A DNA stretch of 64,000 nucleotides from Cololabis saira. Taxonomy: Eukaryota > Chordata > Actinopteri > Beloniformes > Belonidae. The position numbers and the translations under genes were made by a program. The DNA lies in contig NC_084599.1 of assembly GCF_033807715.1 (NCBI RefSeq), forward strand, positions 30,278,125 through 30,342,124, in the 5' to 3' direction. This document shows positions 1 to 13,323 of the stretch, piece after piece (position 1 is the first letter of the stretch; each line of letters begins with the position of its first letter). The notes below the pieces were generated by a model. The model was not told the origin of the DNA. It did no database searches and was given only the letters and a program-made list of their open reading frames with translations.

Positions 1-557
1 TTATTTTGCATGTGGTAGGCCTCATTTTCCACATGTGTTTTAGTGACTCAAGTTAGTTAGGCCGTGCAGTGTGAGACACTCCGTCCCCCTTCAGTCATAT
101 AGTGTGAACACCACAACCAGTTCCAGATTCACAGAAACCCAACGGACCGGGTTAAAATCAAGTTGAACACTTAATAAAGAAGAGCCACAGAAAGAAAAAA
201 TAAAAACAGCACTACAATAAGAAAATATAATAATCGGTGCAAATTTGTTAGAGAAAAAAGTGTGTTTGGGTGCTCAGTGATTGTTTTTTTAGGTCAGCTA
301 CAAAGTGATTACAGTCAAGTGAATTTGACAAATCGGTGATGATGCCATTAGAAAGACAGCAGAATGGATGGCGTTATAACACGCTTTCATAGGCTTTATT
401 TAATTTATTGATTATATAATTTTCCTGAGATGTTTTATGCGCACAACAGAAAGAATAAAAACAAAGTAGGCCTACTTTATTGATGTAACAAATGTGGAGA
501 AAAACAATGTTTACTAAAGGGCTATGCCTGGAAGCTTTCTCGCAGTCAACTGCCTGC
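1..557. other. AT-rich stretch, no gene seen
   Basis: I see no supported gene here. The small open frame on the minus strand at 374-583 has no recognisable domain of its own, and its first codons overlap the tail of the hAT relic in another frame. Part of this DNA could be the 3' flank of that hAT relic, but no terminal inverted repeat is visible because the window starts here. Confidence 0.4.
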
Positions 558-719
558 TCAGCCAAAGGTTTTTGCTTTATCATCCGGGTTAATGTCTAAA
601 AAAATAAGGGCATTAATGCAGGTAGGATGAAGGTTCACCTGCTGATCCCTGATGGTAGTCCCAGGAACAGAGAAAATCCTCTTGCTTCGAGTGCTAGCAG
701 CTGGAACAACCAGTTTTAG
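558..719 (-). pseudogene. hAT transposase C-terminal (dimerisation) relic
   Basis: Reading the minus strand from 719 gives about 53 codons that resemble the hAT C-terminal dimerisation domain of ZBED-like transposases. The run VPAASTRSKRIFSVPG matches the family pattern of a VPA(T)S start, then an (E/K)R-x-FS core, followed by a (V/I)NL-P turn and an ALIFL-type end, then a TGA stop at 558-560. In known families this region drives dimer formation near the RNase H-like catalytic core. Upstream sequence (720-1000) does not continue a clear hAT frame, so this is a truncated copy. Two typical residues look changed (K where E is usual, P after FSV). It is not expected to be active. Confidence 0.75.
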
Positions 720-1635
720 TAAATCTTAGCCAAAAGAGGAAATCTAACCTGATTTCCGCAGCAGACGCTTCTCCAGAGTGGAAATATGTGGAGTAAAAAA
801 ATAATCAAAGACTTCCGTGGCTGCGGTAGGACACACTGCACTGATCTTGTTGACTAATCACAGAAAAATAATCTACAACGATGTTGAGCACTTGATATTA
901 AGCTTTTTCACTATTTGTTTGGTGACAGATCTGGTAAAACTTGGACAGCAACTTAAGTTAGGAAGTTTTATTACACTGAGCAGTGATTTCTTAAAACTTT
1001 GAGAATAGTACATTTAACATATACATTTCACCATAAAACAGCTTTATTTTTGTCACCTATTTTCTCATCTGTAAATGTTCTATAAGTGCTCCATCCACCG
1101 TGGCCGCAGTGAGCTGGAGCCCGTCCTGGTGGTCTCCAGGTTGTTAACGTTTAAAAACAATATCAACATAAAAACAGAGAAACATGAATGAGATTATCAC
1201 AACTGCAGCAGCTGGAAAAGAAAACGTCTACTGAATTCACTATTTGGATCAGTTAAAAAAAAAAAAAAAAAAAATTAAATGTACAGCAACTATTTGAACA
1301 TCTTTAGTATCGACTAAAACTAACATCAGTGACATGTTTGTGATTGAAAATGTTGTCAAATTGTGCTTGATTATCTAGGAGCAGCATCTGAGCATGTTTT
1401 TAATCTATAAACTTTTAATTATTTTTTTTTACAATTTCATTCAACATTTTGTATTATTTTTACAGTTCTAAATAACATACAGCATGTGTAAGTCCATATT
1501 TCCTACCTCTGTTCTTTGCCATAAAGTATGATTATGAAAGAAAAATGATGTCACATAGAGAAGGTCCAAATAAAGTTTATCTACTTTCTGTTATGTAAAA
1601 GTGGTCTCCGTGCATGTGAGTGCATGTGATCCTGT
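720..1635. other. No gene seen; poly(A) at 1255-1274
   Basis: This is AT-rich sequence with a 20-base A run at 1255-1274. It may include decayed upstream parts of the hAT relic, but no frame or terminal repeat supports that. Confidence 0.4.
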
Positions 1636-2956
<1,321 letters not shown>

Positions 2957-3040
2957 GTGGCCTTTATTGAAGATAGTATGACAGGAAATGAGGGCAGAGA
3001 GAGGATGGGAAGACATGCAGCAAAGGGCCACAGGCGTCAC
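2957..3040. repeat. Fish interspersed repeat fragment (SINE-like)
   Basis: The stretch with TTTATTGA, then a GACAGGAAATG block, a purine-rich run and a GACATGCAGCAAAGGGCC block is a pattern I recognise from a widespread teleost interspersed repeat, which usually continues into a tRNA-like B box. The B box side is missing here, so this is a partial copy. The identification rests on memory of the consensus. Confidence 0.5.
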
Positions 3041-4504
3041 AATGAACCAACTGGAGTCTCCTGCAAAGGATTATTTTATTTGACTAATTGTTCAGTTGTA
3101 TTTCAGGATTTTACACAAACAGAGCCAGCCTTCTCTTGCAGGATATCAGCTGGTAAATAGTGCTCAGGAAGAGCTCTAACAATGTGACGGTGAGTCTCAG
3201 GTGTTCCCCTGCCCTCTAACGCCACAGATAACAGAAATGGTCATTTTAATGGACTGTGTAAAATCTCATTGTAAATACTTACTTTATGACCTCCTTTAGT
3301 TTAACACTTAATGACCACTTTGAATCATCCAATGAATAATGAAGTTCATTTTGCTCATTTTTACATTTTTACCAAATCATGTCAATTTGGGGTATTTTAT
3401 GTTTCATAAAATGTATGACCCCATCCAGCAACATCAGTGGGGGCAAACACTGATTTAAAATGCATTTTATAGAGTGTTGTGTGTCTGTGTGTGTGTGTGT
3501 GTGTGTGTGAGGTCTAACCAGGGATCTATCCAGGATTTATTAAATCAGGTGCCATCGTTAGCATCACCAACACGCACTTTTACATATGTCTGTCCATCCC
3601 ATGTGGTTAGTGTCAGCGCTGTCAGTGCACGTGTGGCTCCAAGACGCCTCAAATACTTGTGACAGAATCCCAACCAAGCAGAAAAGAGGCCACCACACTT
3701 GTATGTTCATGCACAGACTCACAAACGTGCATGTGTGTGATGCAGATGTCCAGTGGCAGTTCGCTGCTGGGGGTCATATGGAAGCAGCTGCCTGGGGGAC
3801 AGAGGGCAACACTCACACATGCATGCACTGATGTTATAATGTAAAGTTGGGGAGTTTGCCTTCAGAATTCCTGCCACGTCAATTTGAAACACATATGCAG
3901 CACATTTACAGTTTTAGAAAATTAAGATTTGAGCACAAAACAAAGGACCAAGTTATGTTTTTTTTGTTGCCCTGCCTCAGCAGCATTTGGAATAAATGTC
4001 CTCGGTGGTGCAGTGTGTCATCTGGTAGTTTAACCTACTCATTAGAGTACACTGGTGCAGGCTTACAGCCATCTGGGCCCTTTTCTCTGCTCTAATGCAG
4101 TTACCACACCGTACTCACAGATAGATGATAAAAATGCCCTCAGTGGTCCATTGATAGATGTCTAGTATCCTTCAAGACAGGAGAGGTTTGTTGAGGCTGT
4201 AGAGAAAGTAAAATTACATGACTTACTGTCTGGGTCTCTTGATCAGGACAAAAGTTCTGATAGACACATGGTCCACTTTATCTGTGTTGTTGTTGATGGA
4301 ATTGTGTGTTTCTCCTACGTTCACTGAAGTCCACATTGATATCCTTGATTGTTTGGGCCTTAGGGGTTGCTTGACCACCTGTACACCATCTCATTTTCTC
4401 TCTGACAATCTACCATGACAATCTACCATGAAAATCTACCACTCTCTATCTACCATGTTCTCATCTGCAAACCTTATTGGGATTTTGGATCTACAAAGAG
4501 GAGT
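3041..4504. other. No gene; short TG tract at 3485-3509
   Basis: A 25 bp TG microsatellite lies at 3485-3509. Near 4410-4455 a short unit containing CAATCTACCATG is repeated imperfectly about three times. No frame shows domain similarity. Confidence 0.4.
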
Positions 4505-4506
4505 TA

Positions 4507-5348
4507 CCGTATTTTCTGCACTATAAGGCACACCTAAAAGCCTTCAATTTTTTCAAAAGCTGACCATGCGCCTTATAATCCGGTGCGCCTTATGTATGGA
4601 TCAATATTGAGCCGCAACTTCACCCACTTCTTGAAGTGATTTTTCGTCAGATCAGCCTTCCGCATCAGTTCCGAAACAGCTTTTTTTTCTCTTCTCCCTC
4701 TGGATATTTTTCAGCAAAGGCTCTGTGTGTATTGTTGAAATGTCTTGCGACTTTTGAGCGTTTATTGTTAGACAGTTTTTCTCCACAAATTAGGCGTACT
4801 GGTAGGCCACTCTCATCAGAGGTAAATGCAAATGAATCTGCCCAGGCATCATTGAATGTTCGATTTTCTTCAGATATTTTTCTTTTCTTACATTTCTCCA
4901 TACTTGACCTTGCTGGGGTTGAAAGTCGCGACGAATGGATTGCGTTTTGGCGGGTATACCGACTTTCGCGAGTATGACGTTTATTTTGAGCGACGAAAAA
5001 CAATAAAATATATTTATTATAATATGTCAAGATCACAATAATCTTCCAATTTAGAACTAAAATATTAAAGAACTAACACAAATAAAATACACTTCAATTA
5101 AATACTTAGTTGCTTTTTTTTTATGTAATTTATTTTCCCAAGCCACAGTATAAGGATGAAAGAGCTGCATGTGGCTCCGGAGCCGGGGGTTGCCGACCCT
5201 TGGTGTAATGGATGCAGAACGTAACCCCAGCCTCTACTGTAGCTCCTTATAATGCGGTGCGCCTTATATATGGAATAAGTTTTAAAATACGTCATTCATT
5301 GAAGGTGCGCCTTATAATGCAGTGCGCCTTATAGTGCGGAAAATACGG
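4507..5348. mobile_element. TA-flanked inverted-repeat DNA transposon
   Basis: The left end CCGTATTTTCTGCACTATAA and the right end, read in reverse as CCGTATTTTCCGCACTATAA, form a terminal inverted repeat flanked by TA on both sides (4505-4506 and 5349-5350). Subterminal blocks containing GCGCCTTATA recur near both ends. A TA duplication is the signature of Tc1/mariner-type insertion, but other classes cannot be excluded. The centre is occupied by a hAT fragment in antisense, so the element is chimeric or has been invaded. It has no complete transposase of its own. Confidence 0.75.
4590..5201 (-). pseudogene. hAT transposon 5' fragment with zinc-finger N-terminus
   Basis: On the minus strand the segment begins at about 5201 with a GGGTCGGCAACC-type end followed by GGCTCCGGAGCC, which I recognise as a hAT terminus of fish and mammals. 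An open frame then codes a lysine/arginine-rich start, ENRTFNDAWADSFAF, a CGEKLSNNKRSKVARHF finger-like run and FAEKYPEGEEKK. This resembles the BED/SPIN-DOC-like N-terminal finger of hAT transposases related to GTF2IRD2 and ZBED proteins. A frameshift in the A-rich run near 4690 is followed in another frame by a NHFKKW-type continuation. The catalytic core and C-terminus are absent. The ATG is at about 4899. Confidence 0.7.
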
Positions 5349-5350
5349 TA

Positions 5351-8300
5351 CTTGGGAGTAAAGTCGAGGGCTCAGTAGTCTTGAGGCACACCTGTACTCA
5401 GTGAGAGAGGAGGAGTCAGAACAGAGTCAGGACAGGTGTTAACTAATGGGAGTCAGGACTATGAGTAGACAAAAACTTTAAATGGGAAAGAACCGGTCTC
5501 TAAAGCATTTTACAATGATGGTGGGTGGTGCAACTGTTAAGGGCTGTAGCTCTGGTACCTCTTGAAGTTAGACACTTGTGCTTGCTGTAAACAGTCATGG
5601 GTCTGCGATATCATGTTTAACTACAATGGTTGTTTATTGAAGTTGCATTGATCCGCCAATACTCAAGCCAATACTGAAGCATCTTAAAATACCTTACCTT
5701 TGACTGAAGCTTGGGCATTTTCCTATTTAATGACATTTTCTCTTACTTGCTTTTACTCAAGCTCTCCCTACCTGTGGTAGATCGCCACTCTCAGAAGTGA
5801 TTAACCAGACGTGTATTGTTAGTCACAGAAACAATCTGTGTGGTAAGAGGACAGATTTAAGACTTTCTTTCTTCCCTCTTCTCTTCCTCAAAGACCTTAT
5901 TCGACTCTGTGATCTGGTTGTTAGCTTGCACCAGTGACACTGTTATACACAAAAGTATATTGCATTTGAGCATAAAACAAAGCTTCTGTCGCAACACGAG
6001 GCTTTGCATACAGTAGTTCAAGGAGGGGGGCCTCTGGTAAAAACACTGCCATTTATTGTTTTCAAAATCTTTATTTTATGATCTGTATTTGAATCCTTTC
6101 TGTCCTTCCCCCAATTCATCTTTTTTCCATTCCAATCTGTCTCTTCTTTCTCTCTACCCTTCTGACGCTCTAACACCTCGCTTTGCACCATGCAGTCCTC
6201 TCTCTAACCTCCCACCTCTCGCCCCCCATCCTGCAGCTGTATCCAAAAGACAGGAGATGGTAAAAAAGGGGATGAAGTAGGAGGAAGAGGGTGCATGGCG
6301 GGGGTGTGGAGCGAGGGGGGCAGAAGACCACCAACTCCTGTGGAGAGCTCTGCTCTATTCCCACACCACAGGTGACTGCCCTCCGTCCCTCCTCCTTCTT
6401 TTCCCCTACAGTTTTCCCTCGGTCATTTTTCTCACCCCAGTGACTCCCTCTAATCTTAAAGAAACAGTTTAGCCAAAATGAAAATATTGTTACTATCATC
6501 CCTCAGAATTTACAGCAACAAGCAGCCACATCAAGCTGAATTCTGACCAAAAGACAAAAGATACTTATTTATTTTCTGATATTCAGCCATTTAATCTTAA
6601 TCTCTGGTATCTTTAGCAACCAGAATTATTTCCAAAGCCAGTTTATCATTCTGAAAAATATTCAGAATGACAAGAAGAGGTTCTTCCAGAAAACGAGCGC
6701 ATTTGACTCACGTGTTTTCTGATTGACTCAAATTCTGGAGCCTCGGTACCCGCCAGATATAATAGCTCAGGAAGGTGTTAGAGCCATTTCTACCGAGTTT
6801 CTTTTTTAAATTTTAAGTAAAATATGTCACCTTTAGTCTGATTTATTTTGATTATCCCTGCAGACATATTGGTACATTGCTTGAAAGTAAAAGCTAAAAG
6901 GCATTAATGTTAAATAGACATAATGAACATGATGCATTTTAATGGGCTGTTGAGTTTGATATATAAGAGTAAGAACATGCGTGAATCATCATGCACCTGA
7001 GAGCAACTGTCTTTTTACCGTCACCTTCCTTTCATGTTGGTCCACAGTGAGGCCTTCGAATAGTCAACTCATGCAGTTTGAAGTTTAGTTAAGTTCACGA
7101 AACAAGATATTTTGGCTTCAAGACTTTTTTTGATTAAGATCTGTGTTGAGTGGAAAAGTGCTTTAAGGTGTGAGGCTACTGAGAGCTCGCTGCCCTCACA
7201 GGAAGGTGCATCTTCTTGCCCGACAGACTCATTTTCAGTATATTAACATCGTTTCCAGCGTTGCCTCTAAAATGTGCTCGACTTCTCAACTCCTTCCATT
7301 CATGTTTGAACCACAATCTGATTCAGAATAAGAAAGTGAACAGTACAATGAGCCGTGACGACAGTGATGTCACTGTGACACTGTTGGGTATAGACTATTC
7401 TCATTATTCATCACCGTGGAGGGAAAACTTAACTTATATTTATTCTTCATTCAGTGTGATGATTACAATAACATACAGATTTCATTATTTTTACTTTTTC
7501 CCCTTTAAATACAAATGTTTTGGCTATATTCATACAGCATTAGGTATTTATGGTTCTCCTTTATGGATCTCTTCCATCTCTCCTGATCCATCAGTTTACC
7601 CATGAATGTATGTGGACACGCCCCTACTTCATCATTTGTATATAAAAATTATAACTAAATAGATATGACAATGACATAAACAGTGAGGGAAAAGTACAGT
7701 TTTACCAAATGTGGAATTTAACACCATGTAAAGTGGTGCAAATGTTTAATTTGGTTCTTCATTTTGGTTGAAAGGGAACGGAATGAAGAAGCAACAAAAG
7801 TGATTAAATTCAGAGTAAATGAAGCAGCAGAGAAAAAAAGAGTTTTTTTCAAACAAAATAAAAGAAGTTATGGCTTTTAAAAGGTGACCTTAAAGCATAT
7901 TTACTTCAAACTAAGCCTTTAACTGATCAACAAAGTTGGCTTTGTGAGTATTCTTGTTTTACTGCTTCTTATTTTAGTCTATGACTAGTTTATTCATCAC
8001 TTGTTTAGCTTTCCCAGTATTACCTGTGCAAATCAAGTCATTTTTATACGTCAGCCATGCAGTTGAATTTGAGTGTAACAAAAGAAGTACATGAACGATG
8101 ATGTACTGTGAATGCAACAACATCAATATTCATTCCTCCTCATGATCTGCGCTGTGTGAAACTGATGGGAAATTGAATTTGGAGTGGAAGTGTCAATAGA
8201 AATATTAGAAATGACGTTACCGAATCGCCGCTCCGCTGTTTACTACTGCCTCTGTTCCCTTACCCCCCCGCCCTCCCCACACCCCACCATCCCCTCATGC

Positions 8301-9162
8301 ATTTGGAGCAAAAATATGAGATCACCTGGCAGTGAGACATGAGGGTTCAAGTTCCACAATAGTTCTGCGTCCCCTATCAGCCTGAGTGTATGTGCATGTG
8401 CGTGCGTGTGCGCATTATCACACTTCATCTCTTGTTTGGGTTTCAGAAGGTTACACATGGCTGCTGAGGGGAGGCCGCGCCATGATTACCATTCATAGTG
8501 CTACAATGAGCTCATCTGATTTCATGCGCACACACCTACACATATGCAGATACCCAGCATCCACAAGCACACGTCCGTGCACTTGATTGAACATAGACGA
8601 AGACGGCGCACTTACATGAATGCAAACACTGTACACATTCATGCACAGCAGACCTGCTGTAATAACACAAACAACATGAGCTCAGATATACTTTGTTTTA
8701 TGTTTCATATGAGCTCAGTTCAAGTTCAGTTAAATATTGTAGTCTGGGTATTGTTTGTAGAGTAGAATAGAGTTATTGAATGCAGGCGTTGCATAAATAA
8801 ATAATGAGTACATTTTTGGAGCTGCATTGAGTGAAAATAGACTCTCTTCCGTAACTGTTTTTTTTTTTTTTTTAAATGCCACCAACGTTTCTTTCACATT
8901 AAAAGCTTTTCTTTCACCTCGGCTGCAATCAATCTTCAGCACATCTTTCGAGTCTCTTGCCAGTATGTTGTCATTTTAGTATTTACTGTTAAAGTCTTAA
9001 CATTCACTGTAATTAGAAAATAAAAAGGAAATAGTTAGAGACGAAAATATATATGACATGCTGGTGCGTGACGCTTCATTGACTATACTAACCTCAATCA
9101 TGGTATTTCTTTGTAAGAGATAATTTCCCATTAGCTTGTTTTTTTTCCCTTACACATCCATT
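5351..9162. other. 3.8 kb without recognised genes
   Basis: This stretch has no element with matching ends and no frame with a recognisable domain. It includes pyrimidine-rich DNA near 6100-6240 and purine-rich DNA near 6280-6330, and a 129-codon frame at 7216-7605 that looks random (low-complexity aromatic residues, no homology recognised). It could be intronic or intergenic. Confidence 0.4.
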
Positions 9163-9578
9163 TGTTCATCCATCCATCCATTATCTTTAGTTCATCCAGG
9201 AGGTCAAAGAAGCAAGAGCCTAAGCAGAAAGGCCCAGACATCTCTCTTCACAGCCACCTTCTCCAGCTCTTTTAGGGGATGACCGGGGTGTTCCCAGGCA
9301 AGATCAGAGATATAATCGCCCCAATGTGTTATGGTTCTTCTTCCAGGCCTTCTTCCAGTTGACTACGCCAGAAACGCCTTCCTAGGAAGGCGTGCAGGCG
9401 ATATCTGAACCAGGTGTCCAAACTAGCTCAGTTAGTTCCTCTGGATGTGGAGGAGCAGCGGTTCTACGTCGATTTGATCTCATATGACTGAACTTTTGCC
9501 TCATCTCTAACGGAGAGCCTATACCCCTGTGGATGAATTCACAGTCTTATTCTTTTGGTCAAGTTGTGATTATAGATG
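9163..9578. repeat. Fish non-LTR retrotransposon fragment
   Basis: The run starts with a CATCCATCCATCCATTAT tail, then AGCAGCCTAAGCAG-like, GCCCAGACaTCtCTC, CCAGCTC, GGGTGTTCCCAGGC, and GTGGAGGAGCAGCGGtTCTAC blocks in that order. This order matches a very common teleost LINE-derived repeat that I know from many genomes (L2/Maui- or Rex-like; exact clade not certain). The copy is diverged and without an open frame. It ends near a purine-rich patch at about 9578. Confidence 0.7.
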
Positions 9579-9754
9579 AGGGAAGGAAAAAAAAACGACC
9601 ACAACACTCTTTTTACCACAACAGACACAGAATCTGCACTGATTCAGTCTTTCCTCACATGTCAAGAACCGGAGATGCTTATTCCTCCACCTGAGGCAGC
9701 ATCTTACTCCAGACATGGAGAAGGTTTTCAAATGTCTCAAATTTGGGGGTGCTG

Positions 9755-10114
9755 GCTTCCCTTTCTTACATTCTTCCACTCTCTCCAGTCCCTGCCTCCT
9801 GATTGAAGGATCCCCCCCCACCCTCTCTTCTCTCATTCTTCTCTTTCTTCCTCCTTTTTATTTATCTTTTTATTTACTTTTCTTTTGTTTTGGGGTTTTT
9901 TTTTTGTTTTTTTTTTGCTTTGGATTTTTTTTTTCTTTTTTTCTCCCCCTTTTTATTCATCTATTTTTTAATTCATACTGTTTAGCTTTAATACTTAAAT
10001 ATTACTTATATATAAGAATATAATAATTTTCATGTATTTATCATTATTTTGTGTGGATTTTTTGTTCTGTTTTGTTCTGTTATTACCCCCTAATAAAAAT
10101 ATCAAAACAAAAAA
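9755..10114 (+). mobile_element. Poly(A) retroinsertion with 16 bp target duplication
   Basis: The 16-mer AAATTTGGGGGTGCTG occurs at 9739-9754 and again at 10115-10130, directly flanking this segment. The segment ends with AATAAA at 10092-10097 followed by an A-rich tail that runs into the second copy. That arrangement is the mark of LINE-driven target-primed insertion of a polyadenylated RNA. The body is extremely T/C-rich in its first 230 bases and has no coding frame I recognise. It may be a 3' UTR fragment, a SINE or a truncated LINE tail. Confidence 0.7.
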
Positions 10115-10130
10115 AAATTTGGGGGTGCTG

Positions 10131-11169
10131 ATTCTCATCTCTGCTATTTCACACTTGGCTGTAAATGGCCCTTGTGAGATCTCAGGGTCCCCGTTCAGCC
10201 TTCCCCCTTGTCACTGTCATTCTTTTTTAAACTCATAGGTATGATGAACTGTATTTACTTTAGTTGGCAAACATGAGTCAAGTTTTTTCAGACCCACCCA
10301 CATCTCCCCTGATGTCATAGTCGATGACCTTTACCACATCTGATAAGGTTAAGCGAGCCGTCCCTCATTTTCAAACGCCACCCAGGGCTGTCACATTCCT
10401 TGTTGCCAACTATTAGAAGTTCAGTAAATAAACAAAGCATAAAGTCATTAATAAACGCCATGCGACCCGGGCGACTTTCACTATAGCTCAGATCTGTGGA
10501 GGTGCAGAGCTTAAAACTTCAAACTGTTCAACATATTATGTTACCATGGCAACTGCAGTGCGCCCAGGTTTCTACCGACCTAGCACTAAACCTTGTGTGT
10601 GACCTGATAATTGCCGGGTCCCGCAACACATCTACGTGCTGTTTGATAAGGCAGGAAAAAAGACTTCTTGTTTATATATTTGCAGACTATTACATATAAA
10701 GTCAGGATAATTCAAAAAATAAGCAGCACACACAAGTACAGACATGTAGGAGAGACGAGAGAGGGTTGGGGTGTTGGGTAACAGGTACAGAGAAAAGCAG
10801 GTGTAAAGTCATAGACATTCAGATAGATATATGTGAAATGACAGCTGACTACAGCGATGGACAGCTGGAGAGACGGCTTCGTCCAACACGACGAGGGAGT
10901 TTGGTCGTGGACCGGGTGCAGATGAACGCAGACCCAAAAAAAAAAAAGCTGTTAGACAGGTATGTCAGACAGACGGACAGACAGGTGCAGAGACAGACAT
11001 GCCGCCTGATTTTCTCACTCCTAACAGCTGTAATTACTGAATTAGTTGGAAAGTTCAGTCCAAGGCCTCCTTACATCTCGTATGGAAGCTAAGCCGTAGC
11101 ACAGAGCGGTAATCCTGTGCCTGGCAGCCCTGAATCAGAATGTGTGTGTGTGCATGTGCCTGTGTGTGA

Positions 11170-11175
<6 letters not shown>
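10131..11175. other. No gene seen
   Basis: Unique-looking sequence with GACAGACAGA-type short repeats at about 10940-11000. A 108-codon frame (10766-11092) overlaps those repeats and shows no domain. Confidence 0.4.

Positions 11176-11262
<87 letters not shown>
11176..11262. repeat. (GA)n microsatellite, 87 bp
   Basis: A pure GA dinucleotide tract preceded by a short TG-rich run. It lies 62 bp left of a hAT element. Confidence 0.97.
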
Positions 11263-11264
<2 letters not shown>

Positions 11265-11324
11265 GTTTGTTTTCCCTACATGAGAGCTAGTGCCCGTTTG
11301 TTCGCTTTGCCCTCACCTCCACAC

Positions 11325-11477
11325 TAGGGATGGGCGGTATGGACTAAAAAATGTATCACGATCATTTCTGGCATTTATCCCGATAACGATAAAAATGACG
11401 ATTAAAAAAACCTAAACTACACCAATTAAATTGAATTAATAAAAAACAATTAAATTAGTACACCTGTACTGCAAAAC

Positions 11478-11561
<84 letters not shown>

Positions 11562-11568
11562 GCTCATT

Positions 11569-11644
<76 letters not shown>

Positions 11645-11655
11645 TCACGCTCATT

Positions 11656-11698
<43 letters not shown>

Positions 11699-11924
11699 GG
11701 CTCATTTCTTCCTTCCTTCCTTCCTTCCTTCCTTCCTTCCTTCCTTCCTTCCTTCCTTCCTTCCTTCCTTCCTTCCTTCCTTCCTTCCTTCCTTCCATAA
11801 ATCCGGCTTTACACAAAAACTTCATCAACAGGAATTTATCGTTTTTATCGCAAGACGACAAATTTTTATCGTGGGGAATTTTTTTGACGGTTTATCGTGA
11901 ACAGTAAAATATCGCCCATTCCTA
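11325..11924. mobile_element. Non-autonomous hAT element with internal microsatellite
   Basis: The ends TAGGGATGGGCG and, reversed, TAGGAATGGGCG form an imperfect inverted repeat. Perfect 8 bp copies of CTCCACAC flank it at 11317-11324 and 11925-11932, the length hAT transposases produce. Both subterminal zones contain repeated ATCG/CGAT motifs, a layout expected of transposase-binding sites in hAT elements. No transposase is coded. About half of the 600 bp is TTTC/TTCC repeat that grew inside the element. Confidence 0.88.
11478..11796. repeat. (TTTC)n then (TTCC)n compound microsatellite
   Basis: TTTC units run from about 11478 to 11698 and TTCC units from 11707 to 11796. Three identical interruptions containing GCTCATTTC lie at about 11562, 11649 and 11700, and the last one marks the switch to TTCC. 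Long phenylalanine/leucine/serine frames on one strand and lysine/arginine/glutamate frames on the other are artefacts of the repeat. Confidence 0.97.
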
Positions 11925-11956
11925 CTCCACACCCCTTCTCCTCTTCTTTCTCCACC

Positions 11957-11959
<3 letters not shown>

Positions 11960-12015
<56 letters not shown>

Positions 12016-12026
12016 CTCTTACACAC

Positions 12027-12062
<36 letters not shown>
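11960..12062. repeat. (TC)n followed by (AC)n
   Basis: A TC tract (11960-12011) passes through a short TGTGTCTCTT joint into an AC tract (12020-12062). It starts 28 bp after the hAT target duplication. Confidence 0.95.
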
Positions 12063-12064
<2 letters not shown>

Positions 12065-12304
12065 GTGTCAGTGTTTTCAGGTGTATTTGGTTTGATATGG
12101 TTGGGAGGGAGGGAGTGGACTTTGCTGTATTAACACCCTGAGAAACCTCTGATCTCTAAATGTACTCAGTAAAACCCCGCTGCTTGGAGGAGGGTTTACA
12201 CTGATGCGAACACACGCAGACGTGCACACATGCCAACAGGTGTGCTGTGCCCAGTGTGAACACTGATTTGCCAGTACAGTGTCTCACAGCACAGGAGAGT
12301 TTGC

Positions 12305-12336
<32 letters not shown>

Positions 12337-13317
12337 TTTTGCGGCAAAATCTTTTGATGAGAAGCACTGAAAAGGTCTTTCTTGTTGAAGTTGCTCAGGG
12401 TCTAATCCCGCCTGCTGACAGAGCCTCATCCCCACCACTTCCTCGTACGCACACACACAGAAATACACTCCCACAAACACGCACTCAGCAGCTGGCCTGA
12501 GCTTGACACAAAAAGGTTCAAGCCTTAATTGGCAGGTTACACTTTTTCTATCGTTGGAAAATTCCTGTGACACCAACATGTTTTGAACTTTATGTTTGCT
12601 GTTCAACAGTGTGAAAAATTGTTCTCCACTTCAGGGGGGGGGGACTCCAGCTGTTGCTCCTATGCAGTATCTAAACACACAAACAAACAATCAAACCTGG
12701 GATATTTAGTGTAAGTGTAAGATGCTAATTCCTATTGAAGGAGTTGGGCTCCCTGAAGGGTGTTTCTATCATTTATACTGAAGATGCTTCGCATTTCCAG
12801 CGATTCCTGAGCGTATTCGTGAGTAAAATGCTGGATGCTAGGACTTTACATGGAGGTGAAACATCTATGCGGTTGTTGGATGACCGTTTCTCCCTGGGAT
12901 AGAACCAAGCGATGGGATGTTTGAAGGTGATTCAGAACTGTAAAGGTCTGCCAAGTTTCATCAGATTAGTAATTTATAGCACCGTGTGGAAAGTATTGAG
13001 AGTAGTCATTATCAATGATGATTATTAATTTTACTGGACAGTTTCTTTTGCGTGAGTTCCAAGTAGCTTTTCAAAAGAGGAATAGAGTAGAGAAAACATT
13101 TTATTGAAATGTGTTACTTCTTCCTCTAAGGGAAAGGAAAAACTCATACATGGAAGAGTAAGTAAAATTTAAAAGTAAAGTAAAAGTAAGATTGTACAAA
13201 AGTAAAACTGCTACAAAAAAAACTGTTATTGTCTAAAAAGTAGATCACGAACAGACACCGCCCTCACTAAAAACAATATTATGAACTTGGTAAAAGACAA
13301 CATTGCAGGGAATAAAA
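12063..13317. other. No gene; short TG tract near 12304-12336
   Basis: Contains TG- and CA-rich patches (12304-12336, 12445-12485) and AT-rich sequence. The frames at 12196-12606 are driven partly by the CA/TG runs. No domain is recognised. Confidence 0.4.
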
Positions 13318-13323
13318 CATTTG

